The notes under the pieces: generated by a model
The model's database searches: none
The model's input: only the letters and a program-made list of their open reading frames with translations
What the model was told of the DNA's origin: nothing
Shown: positions 55,401 through 64,000 of the stretch, one piece after another
Numbering within the stretch: the stretch's first letter is position 1
How the letters are laid out: each line of letters starts with the position of its first letter
Position numbers and translations under genes: made by a program
Source of the DNA: Tribonema minus
Lineage: Eukaryota; Sar; Xanthophyceae; Tribonematales; Tribonemataceae
Direction: 5' to 3'
Assembly: GCA_017506865.1 (NCBI GenBank)
Contig: JAFCMP010000033.1
Coordinates: forward strand, 248,001 to 312,000
DNA: 64,000 nt

Positions 55401-58400
55401 ACGTTGACGTCAGCCAGGTGCCCATCGAATATAAGCGCGCCGCCAGCATCAAGCGCAGAGTTGCTGATAAAACTTGAGTTGGCCAGCTGCAGCACCTGCT
55501 GATTGGCATCGAGGTCCGGGCTGACAGCAAAGGCGGCAGCAGCTCCTTGCTGCGCGGTGTTGGCATTGAAGTTGCAGTTGGTCACAGTACCAACGATCCC
55601 GTCCTGGACATAAAGCGCGCCGCCCCGCACTGTTGCAGCGTTGCCGGTGAATGTCGACTCCGCAATGGTCAGCTTCACGTGTGCCGCGTCACTGCTCAGT
55701 ACGGAGGCGATGCCCCCACCCAACACAGCGTTGCAGTTGGTGAAGTGGCACTCCGCCAAGTCCACGCTGTGGCTGAAAGGTGACCCTACTGCCACCCCGC
55801 CGCGGGCCTGCAGCGACCTGCAGCCCGTGAAGCTGCTGGTTCGCACCACGAGGTCCGCCGAAGTGGTGATACACCCCCCTGACTCTGCTGCGAAGCCGTT
55901 TCTGAAAGTGGTGTTGGCGATGGTGGACGTGCCTATCTTGATGCCGCGGGCGTTGAACTCAATGTCTCCACCCCTTGCGTTCGCTGCGCAGTGCAGCCAA
56001 GATGAGGGAGGTGTGTGACACAATAGCTGCCAAAGTGCACGTGACTCTGTTGTCATTTCCATGCATCTTTGTCACAAATCTTGCAGAAGCAATTCATAGT
56101 TTTGGCAACTCGCGCCAAGAATGGCGGCGTTGTTGATCAGTTTGTGCACAAAAGGACCTTGTGGCCTGGAATGATGCATAGAGCGCTGTTCAAAAGTATA
56201 CACTTTGACGTGCAATATTCTACTTTCCCAAGAATAGACCAAGTGCTTGTGAAATGTGTGACAAAGTCTCGTGTACTTGTATACGCGATGCCAGTGACAG
56301 CAATACAAGAAATGCAAGCATGGGCAAGCAGTCTGGACATTTAACAGCTGTTTCCAAAACAAACGACAGCTGCAGGCTCATGAAGAAATACGCAGGTGCG
56401 CCGCAGCACATGAACATGTTCGCAATAAGGAAGGCATACCTCGATTGTCCTCATAATAGCAGGAGGTGACGATTGCCTTTTCATAGAAGCTCATAGCGCC
56501 CCCTGATGCACCCGCAGTGTTGCGCACAAAAAAGCTGCTGCTGATGTCAATAGGGTCCCACGCCATAACGGCTCCACCGTCTGCGATCGCTACTCAATGG
56601 CAAGGACACCAGAGTCACAGTTTCAGCATATGATATCTGCATATGGCTTCAGCACAGTGACCTTGCATCATGATGACATCAGCCGTGCAGAAAACCGTGA
56701 CAATGCCATTTTTTCTTTATCACATGACAATTGCTTATGATATCGAACAGCGCAACATGATGCCAAATTGACAGCAAAGTTGTACTTTGCTGATGATGTT
56801 TAAAGGCACATATGCGCCCGTTGCGATGGTACATACAAGGGCCTGCTTAGCTGCTGCCTCTAATCACAAGTTATGGCACAGTACAATTTCACATTGAGAA
56901 GTCATTTCTTCCGTACACCAGCTTCATGCACTACTAGAAGTAGTGTACTCCAAAGGGTCAAAGGTGGTGTTTACGGACTTCAGACTCATCTTCACTTTGG
57001 TGACGAGCCCAGCAGCCTCTGTAGACTGAAGGCCACTTGACACAGGCAGTCACACTGCCAGTGACCCAGCTAGGCAATGAGACTGTGCAGGCAAACACTT
57101 GCCAACAAAGGTGCCTGACAACTTTGTAGAGCAAGGTCCAATTTAGACCCTGTCACATCCTGTGATGGGTGATGGCATCGGCACAATTCACTTCACAGCA
57201 AACTTCATGAAGCAGTACAATACACCTCAAAGCCAAAATCCACAAACTTATAAGTACTAGTAGTACATAGAAGTAGAAGTAACGCGACGCATCTCCACAG
57301 TAGTATACGACAAGCAAGCAATTTGTGCCTACCGCACTGCAACAAGTCTCACCGGTGTTGTCTGAAAACTTGCAACCGACGACAGTGCAAGGCCCAATGC
57401 AGAACAGAGCGCCCCCAGTGCCGTCATTCTGGTCCCCTGACACTGAATTCTTGGTGAACCTTGTGCCAATGAGGAGGCTGGCGCATATGAGTAACCGACG
57501 TCCGTGCCAATTGTCACAGCACCGCCATCCTTTGACGCAGCTGACATGATGAGCGCACAATGTGACACAGAGCGTTTGCAGTAGGTGCAATGTGAGGATG
57601 ACAGTATTTGTCGAGGAACATTGCGATTTAAGTGGCCAATGGGACATGAGAAGCGCAGATGGGATGGTTGATAGTTGTCCACCGCATCATGCACGCTTCA
57701 AAGGTTGTAACTGCCAGTGGACAGCAGCAGTCAGCAACGTTAGTGAGCATCATGCCATGATGCTCACACACCTCGTGTGCTCCAAGTGTTGCGATTATAG
57801 TATTCCAGAGACCACTCACTGACAGTCACCTGACGCACGAGCATTGACACAGTTGCGCAAGACACAGCTGCATCACAGGCAGGTACTGAACATCACTAAC
57901 TGATCGTACATGAATCAACGACAAGCCAGCGTTACTCACAGTTGCCCGTGAGGAGTGAATACTCCACATAGACCTGTGGCGTGTTTGTCCCATCTCCGAA
58001 TGAGGTGGCGCAGACGGCCCTGCCGCTGCCCCAAGCTGTGCAAAATCACCAGGGCACATATGTGGTGGGGGATGAGCAGCCTGGCAAGGCTTGCAATGGG
58101 GGGGGAACCACCACAGTGCAATGCAGAGACTCTGAGCCATACTTTCCTCAAATGACTATAAGTCATCCTACCCTGAACTTGAGACTCCAAGCCGTTCAGG
58201 TTGGCCAGAACCTACGGTCTGGGAGTGCAGTCCTTTGCGTGGTGTCTGAGCAGCGTGAGAGATGACTTGGGCAAGGTGTCTCAGCAGCGTGAGAGATGAC
58301 TTCAAGTTGAGTGCTATGCTTCGAATAAAAAACATTATGTCAAAACTGGTGTATGTACTGACAGTAGCCGCAGGTATATCCATCAGAGACAACACAAGAG

Positions 58401-59899
58401 GACATGAAAGCAAACACTTAATTATAATGTAGACTTTGGTGAATTGCGATCTTACAGGCTCTGATGAGTTAATCAAATGCGCAGTGATGCTTACAACGGC
58501 AAGCGCTTGGTTATTCTACACCCTTCTAAATCACTACATTGCAGCAGTCTAGCATATGGCATCATGGAGGCTGTGGCAATGCTATTCCGCGGTGCACATG
58601 GAGCATAGTCTAGACATTGCTCGTGGCACAAAGGCTGTGATGATGGTCAAACCAATTCTCCTTGGGGCTAGCACAAGCGGCAGCTTGCGGTGCTCTTTGA
58701 GGCGGAGACTTGTGCAGCAGCAGGACAACGATGTTGCAGAAATCATTCGTTCCGGTCATGCATACAGGTGCATTCACATGCAAAATCAGTGGCAACTGCT
58801 GTCCTTGCGGTGCAAGAAAGGGCGACTGTAAACGTGTCAAAGCCTTGCAGCCCCACATAGCTCAGTAAATACCACTGGCAGTTTTGGACTATACTTTAGT
58901 CATGGTGACTGTGTCATCGATTACCTGAGTTATGCTGGAAGATGCACCCAAATGCTTGCATGCTCCCACCCTGCATGACTAGGACAGCACCTCCATTTGA
59001 AGCGTACTTTTCAATTGGGTCTCGCTGGGCACCACCATAGTCACTGTTGGTCCTCCAGTTGTACTCGCTTGAAGTGCCGCCATTGGACAATAATGACGGC
59101 ATCAGTCCGCTCCCCTGCAGGCGGATGCCCCGCAGTACAAGCTGCGGCGCGCGACAGAAGGACGCCAGCAGCAAGGGCCAAGGACCAGGACAATCGTAAG
59201 TGCCTTTAAGTTGGCTGTTACATGGCTGCAGGACCTGAACGCAAGCAAACAATGTCGTGGCGCGCTGTGAAGAAACGCGCCATGGCAGTGACGGGCGTCC
59301 ACTGGCACTTTACTCTGGCATCTGTTTAATCCGAGTCAAGGTGCCAAAATTGTTACTATGGTGTATCATGCAGTCTCCAGCCATACTGCCGCTGCACCTT
59401 GGCATGCAAGCCATGGCCCCACATTCTTATGGCTTTGCATCATGCATGACATGATGACATCACATCCCAATTACTGCCTAATGGTTGTTCTCGCGGTTTT
59501 CCTGCCACTTACTTGACTGCCAGCGTCCACCACAAAGATGCGGCTGGCTTTGCCGTAGTTGCCGGCATCGGTCATCGAGGGCATTTCGGTTGCTTCACTC
59601 AAGTCATTGACCAGCTCCTCCAGCTGTGCACCGCTCCAGCCAGCCGCCGAGAGCGTCAGCTGGGTGTTTTGGCGAAGCCAGATTGATTCTGGCAGTTGCA
59701 GAGGCTGTGTAGTGGGCCACAATGCAGTCGCCGTTATTGCAAGCCCTCCACACTGAGTCGTGAGATCTGCCAGATCAGTCTTGTCTTGCACTATCATCGG
59801 CATGGGCCCTGGCTCTCTGCACGTCCTGGGTACTGCCCCACAGCGGCCTAGCAGAGACAAAATCCAGGTGACGAGCACCAGGAGGTGACATGCCACCAT
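49478..59899 (-). CDS. cell-surface protein: signal peptide, Pmp-like beta-helix, Cys-rich modules, multi-pass membrane C-terminus
   Basis: Exons 59899-59513, 59141-58925, 57540-57353, 56580-56440, 55983-55327, 53166-52923, 51936-51695 and 51132-49478. Phases agree except for one missing base within exon 3 (near 57478). About 1240 aa. Exon 1 starts with a signal peptide (MVACHLLVLVTWILSLLG). Exons 2-5 hold repeated GGA-x-(6-15)-F-x-x-N units (NGGAVLV, KDGGAVTIG, GTGGALF, ASGGAMSF, RGGALYV, DAGGALIF, KGGAMLF with FVRNT, FTGNA and FISNSA), the pattern of chlamydial Pmp-type parallel beta-helices. Exons 6-7 are Cys-rich and end GYTGPLCAVC across the junction with exon 8. Exon 8 has about eight hydrophobic segments and a RYWELVECLRRLALTGFLVF stretch as in TRP-like membrane modules of algal and oomycete surface proteins. 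Likely plasma membrane; a role in adhesion, sensing or as a channel is inference. Confidence 0.75.
53167..55326 (-). other. intron 5 of the surface-protein gene
   Basis: 2.16 kb without a recognised gene. At 54130-54245 the word GTATTGAGATGCGTAGTGTT is repeated imperfectly, with TACTTCGAAGTA between. At 53558 a TAAACCCTACGCTAACCCT telomere-like trace occurs. Confidence 0.5.
57541..58924 (-). other. intron 2 of the surface-protein gene, with a possible skipped exon
   Basis: 1.38 kb. Around 57945-58030 the minus strand is open with AVCATSFGDGTNTPQVYVEY, then SLLTGN, which reads like a real exon of a surface protein. Its phase does not fit the exon 2 - exon 3 junction, which joins perfectly without it. 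It could be an alternative exon or a relic. Confidence 0.4.
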
Positions 59900-61933
59900 G
59901 GTGCGTGCTTTGCTGACGAGCCGGCGACAGCAATGCCATCATGTCTGGCCAGAGGTGTCGAACTGAACCCTTTTGCACAAAAGTGTCCTCCTAATGCAAC
60001 ATCAGATGTGACTCTCCATGTGAGGAAGTTGCAGCTCGGTGGTGTGTGTCATTCTGATGCAATTGAACGCTGGCTCACAGGACGTGCTTAGCCCTCTTTC
60101 GCCCCCATCCCTTAATTCGAGAAGCACGTTCCCACCAAGCGCCCCAATCGCTCGACGCTGCTTCCAGCGCCAGCCATCGACTGACGGTTAATTCGCGCTG
60201 GAGCAGGTGCATCAGAAAAGCATACACGACCTCGACGAACCGCGCTGTCCGACCCAACACTAGTCGGCAGGCACTGCGTGTTTCCGGTCCTTATACGACG
60301 ATGCGACAAAGCGGTAAGCGTTGGTGCTTTGGTGTGAGCGGACATGGGGAAATAGTGTGTTGTGGAGCTCGTGCGCTCCTGCGTCAAGTGGCCATCCGTC
60401 AGCAGGTGGAGCGCAGCTGCATATGGTGCGGTGGATTGATGTAACGAGTACGGCAGCCTCTCTGGCGCTTCAGTGTGCTCATCTGCTGCAGAGCAGAGGG
60501 TACAGAATGTGCTGCAGCGGGCTCATGCTCATGCTAATGGCCCAGGGATGCCCTCAAAACGATCGCTCCTCACGCATGCTCATACACTGCAGACAAGGAG
60601 TACATGGAGATGATGTGCGGCCTGCTCATGTTGTGTTGCAGGCAAAGTTCGCTTGCTTGACTTAATTGAATCATACAGTGGCTTGTGCCACGTCATGCCC
60701 GATCGGAAAGAATGGGTCGTGCTCACCTGCTGCGGTATACGGCATGTGCACGTGCTGCAGTGTGCTCACGACGACAAGTGCGACTAAACAATCGAACTCT
60801 TTGCATACTGCACAACGAGGTCATCTAGAGATGCTGCATTGGGCTCATGCCAATGGATGCTCTTGCTATCACCATGGTCCACAGTTGCAAATCCGCTACT
60901 TCTATTTTACGGGCCACCAGCATGGCCACAATTTGTGGGGCTGCGTCGGCAAGTGCTACCGTCAGCCCGAGCCACCGTGTGTCAAGAAATTCATGGAACT
61001 GATAGTTGTGGCACTCGAAGTCAGCAGCTGCTGCACGCAACGCGCGCCTCACCGTGCTGCAGTAGGCACGAGGCATCGGCTGGCCGGGCCGTACCATGAG
61101 ACAGCATGCATTTCAGCCGCACTCGGAGACCACCTGGGATAAGTTCAGCGTGGAGGGGTGGTCAGGTTAGATCAGGGTGATGCATCATGACGTCAGGCAC
61201 TGTGACACAGCAACAGAGAAGCGCGGCAACTGCAGTGTTGCAACATCACGATGATTCTGCTGAAAAGCAATGTTTTGAATTATACAAGGCACTTGCGGCT
61301 AACCATGGTGCATCCCTTGTCACCTAGAGCTCTACAATCTTTTGATTCGTTTTCATATACTAGAAGTACATCCATCAGTACAGTGTATTTGGTTATCGGT
61401 CCATCAGCAGTACTTGTTGCTACTAGCATTTACCGTAATGTTATACGCTAGCGACGACACAGAGTTTCAAATACGGGTCACCTACAGCCACAGTTGAGAG
61501 CCCTAACCAGCATATCAGGACACTCAGGGCCCGGGCTTGGTAAATTGTGCATGATCATGCAGGCTCCTGTTCTCCAGTCACCTAGAAGAATGATCATGAT
61601 CACTCAATTTGCAATGGGTAGTATGGCACTTCCATACTATAATAGCTCAGGTGTGTCAACACAGTGTGTGCACCCTTCACATTTCAGAACTACGTGACTG
61701 TTCTACAAAATGCACATTGACAATATCACAAATGGAGCATAAATGGCAGACCTGCGGTACCTGAAAGCCAGGTCAGATGAGAGCAGCAGTGCGATGACAG
61801 AAGTCCCATCACAACACACTTGTGCTAATAATATGTATTTACAGCGCAGCTGACCGCCAGATTCCATCTGAGTGTGCATCCAAAATTCCACCAACGCCTA
61901 TTTATGATAAATACATATGTACATACATTTACA
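59900..61933 (-). other. intergenic region between the two minus-strand membrane-protein genes
   Basis: About 2 kb; should contain the promoter of the surface-protein gene next to 59900. Only short frames are seen. A partial copy of the dispersed 125-bp repeat lies at 61284-61360. Confidence 0.5.
61284..61360 (+). repeat. dispersed ~125-bp repeat, copy 4 (3' part only)
   Basis: AAGGCACTTGCGGCTAACCA, an extra TGGTGCATC, then CTAGAGCTCTACAATCTTTT and GATTCGTTTTCAT. The GTTTGACTCG..GGCGACC half is absent. Confidence 0.75.
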
Positions 61934-63638
61934 CTAGCACAGCGCCGCTGGCAGCTTGCTGCTGTCCGTCGCTGCAAACTTAAACATTGACCTGCGACTC
62001 GGCTCCTCCGCCTCTAATGGCATTGGAGCTATTGCAAACAGGGAGCTGCGACGGGCGGTCGGCCTCGCTGCCGCTTGCCCTTCGAGCAGGTCAGAGTCTG
62101 CTGCCGCCGTGGCAGCACGCGATTTTCTGGCGACGCCCTGTTGAGCAATGCGGTGCTGACGCGCGCCCTCCTTCATCATGACCCTGCCCACGACCAGCGC
62201 GCCCACCGCCGCCCCCGCCACATTGAAGCAGACCAGCCAGAACACGTGCGTGTTGGCGACGCTCTCGTAGCGCATGACGACCACGCCGACGACGCGGCTG
62301 CGCGCGACGCTCGCCGAGGCGTACTCCATGCCGCTCTCGGCGCCGGCGGGGTTGCCCGCCTTGGCCTCGAACTCCGAGACGAGCAGCATGACGGCCGGCA
62401 GGACGATGAGCGCGATGGACAGCAGCGCAGCGAGGCAGTGCGCGCCGCGCGGTGGCAGGCACTTGCCGCACACGTGCACGACGTCGTGCCGCCCCGCGTA
62501 CGTCGCGATGACGGCGATGCCCGTGAGCACCGCGTTGACGAGCGCGCCCCAGACGGTGAGCGTGAAGTCCGTCGTTGCCAGCTGAGCCGTGACAGAGTCG
62601 CTGAGGCGCCACGCCGCCGTCTGCACCACCGTGTCGATGCTCGACTGCAGCGCCTCCGCCGTCAGCTGATCGTAGCCTTCGAACCCCAGGATCCCGTCTT
62701 CGAGGGACATCCATGTACTGCTCATGGATGCCCAGACCGCTGGTCCTGATTCGATGGGCTTGAAGGCGGTCGCGTTGGATTCGGCCTCGAGGCTGTGCGC
62801 GTAGCCCCAGTTGAACTTGTCCCAGGTGGTGCAGTCGTACATGAAGTACTTGTCGCCATTGTGGCGAACGTAAGCCGGGTTCTCCTCGCTGCCCTCCCGG
62901 AAGTTTGAGGATGACTCAGTCGCCTCCGGTGCACACCACGGCAGGGTCTGATGGTCAGGAGGGGCTTCTGTGGACATTATGGCGAGCTTTAGCAGCGGGC
63001 GCATGAGCTGGGCGTTGGCAGGTAGCAAGGAGGGCGAACGCCAGTTTAGGCTCCAGGCAGCTATGCTGGCACCCCCCTCCAGGGTCAATTGCCGCAGAGG
63101 GAAGTCGGCGCCCTCCTCGCTGGTAGAATCAGCTGCGTCTATCCAAGTCATATACATCATGGTATTCAATTCCTTTTCGGGGATCATGTTGTGGAGTGCG
63201 GCGGCAGTGTAAGTAGTGCGGAGCACGTCGACAGCATCGTAGTGGGCCCCCAGAGTGCAATTGTGGTAGCCTGGCAGAGTCTCTGCCTCCACGCCGCTGT
63301 ACAAGGCGTCATCGCACCACCAGGTCTGACCACTAAACATGACCTCGAAGCTGTCGTTGTCATCTTTCATGCTCCTCCAAGACAACGGGTCAGTAGCGCC
63401 GGCGGGTGCTGTGCTGCCAGCGGTGGGGGTGACCAGCAGGTCATTGGCGCCGTCCTTGCTAGGCCACGCTACCAGCGCCTGTGGGAAGTACGAGTCGAAA
63501 ATCCAGCTCTCTGTAGGGGTGCAGGTACTGCTCTTGTCCCACCGGCGGCCGTCCATCCAGCCGTGCACAAATGACACGATGGACGCGCACACGCGTTCGC
63601 CCACATCGTTGATGCGCCAGTAGTTGCCGACACGAATG
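61934..63638 (-). CDS. last exon of a membrane protein of unknown function (567 codons plus stop)
   Basis: The exon begins after TTCCGCAG at 63638 (1 base completes the previous codon, phase 2) with IRVGNYWRINDVGERVC. About 330 residues form a Trp-, Cys- and acid-rich ectodomain-like region (WMDGRRWDKSSTCTPTESWI, TWWCDDALYSG, YDCTTWDKFNWGYAHS). Three hydrophobic helices follow (VWGALVNAVLTGIAVIATYA; CLAALLSIALIVLPAVMLLV; VFWLVCFNVAGAAVGALVVG), then a basic, Ser/Ala-rich tail of about 90 residues that should be cytoplasmic. TGTAA, the green-algal polyadenylation word, directly follows the stop. No family recognised. It shares strand with the neighbouring surface-protein gene but no sequence similarity was noticed. 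The upstream exons lie at or beyond the window edge. Confidence 0.65.
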
Positions 63639-64000
63639 CTGCGGAAGGGGCAGCAGCAGTAGCAGCACCGGCAGCAGCAGCAGCAGCGGCGCCAACATGA
63701 TCGACGTCAGTTGCGTGGAGGTGCAGGGTGCTAGTAATGATGCGGCCAGCTGCGGACCCGCGGCGCCATGTTCGGCCCCTCAACAGGAATATCCACTTCC
63801 GATGGCGTCATTTTGGCACGTATTGCTATACCCTTGCCACAGCAGTGTTTTATTGGTTTCTTTGGTGTTGTCAGCGGCAACGCGGCCGCGCGTATGGCGG
63901 AGGAATGTGCAGCGCGTGAGGAGAGCGCCATTGGGCCCGAGCTTAAGGAGCTCAAAAGGTTAAGGAGCTAGAGCTTTGCAGTCGCAAGGGTAAGGACTGC
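63639..64000. other. upstream intron of the membrane-protein gene and window end
   Basis: (CAG)n/(CTG)n repeats at 63650-63690 form the minus-strand tract before the acceptor. A plus-strand frame at 63768-63971 (GFFGVVSGNAAARMAEECAA) is open but too short to call. No further exon of the minus-strand gene could be identified. Confidence 0.4.

Noticed and set aside
62075..62749. 224-codon plus-strand and 207-codon minus-strand frames inside the last gene
   Set aside because: GC-rich shadows of the 567-codon exon, full of R, H and D.
63768..63971. 67-codon plus-strand frame at the window end
   Set aside because: Hydrophobic then charged, but short, with no motif and in conflict with the minus-strand gene's upstream intron.

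Overview
The window looks like nuclear DNA of a green alga, probably a chlorophycean. This is inferred from four things: GC-rich exons split by long, less GC-rich GT-AG introns; alanine- and glycine-rich low-complexity inserts encoded by GCN/CAG-type triplets; LINE and Ty3/gypsy remnants; and many telomere-like TTAGGG runs inside introns. The human-type TTAGGG repeat is known from some Chlamydomonadales (Dunaliella/Haematococcus-type lineages). The species cannot be named from the sequence alone.

Layout. 1-2240 is a decayed Ty3/gypsy pol. 2250-5390 (minus) is a 5'-truncated non-LTR retrotransposon whose long ORF keeps reverse transcriptase, a zinc knuckle and an endonuclease-like tail. 5400-12000 is mostly decayed, unrecognised DNA with a tRNA-like sequence, repeat copies and one fossil coding fragment. 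13386-17595 (minus, with a candidate further exon at 12.1 kb) is a PHD/double zinc-finger nuclear protein gene of the plant NERD type. A 680-bp divergent promoter interval separates it from the main gene of the window. That gene (plus, 18278-40598) has 21 exons for a 789-residue SPX-EXS phosphate exporter of the XPR1/PHO1 family. All 20 splice junctions can be placed with consistent reading phase. 41375-43005 holds three copies of a LINE 3' end, two of them forming an inverted repeat. 43846-48132 (plus) is a five-exon histidine-phosphatase (phosphoglycerate-mutase-like) gene. 49478-59899 (minus) is an eight-exon cell-surface protein with signal peptide, Pmp-like beta-helix repeats, Cys-rich modules and a multi-pass C-terminal membrane module. 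61934-63638 (minus) is the last exon of another membrane protein of unknown function.

Most unusual observation. The introns of the SPX-EXS gene, and at least two introns of the PHD gene, are full of 'exon echoes'. These are tandem, progressively decayed copies of the last or first 20-95 nt of the neighbouring exon together with its splice site. At least 11 of the 20 SPX-EXS introns show them, with up to about eight copies in one intron. In one intron every copy is followed by a TTAGGG run. The pattern suggests that introns here grow by repeated local duplication across exon-intron borders, leaving series of competing or decoy splice sites. I know of no description of this pattern at such density.

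Functionally the genes are independent housekeeping or surface functions: phosphate efflux and sensing, a small phosphatase, a chromatin or small-RNA type zinc-finger protein, and two surface membrane proteins on the same strand.
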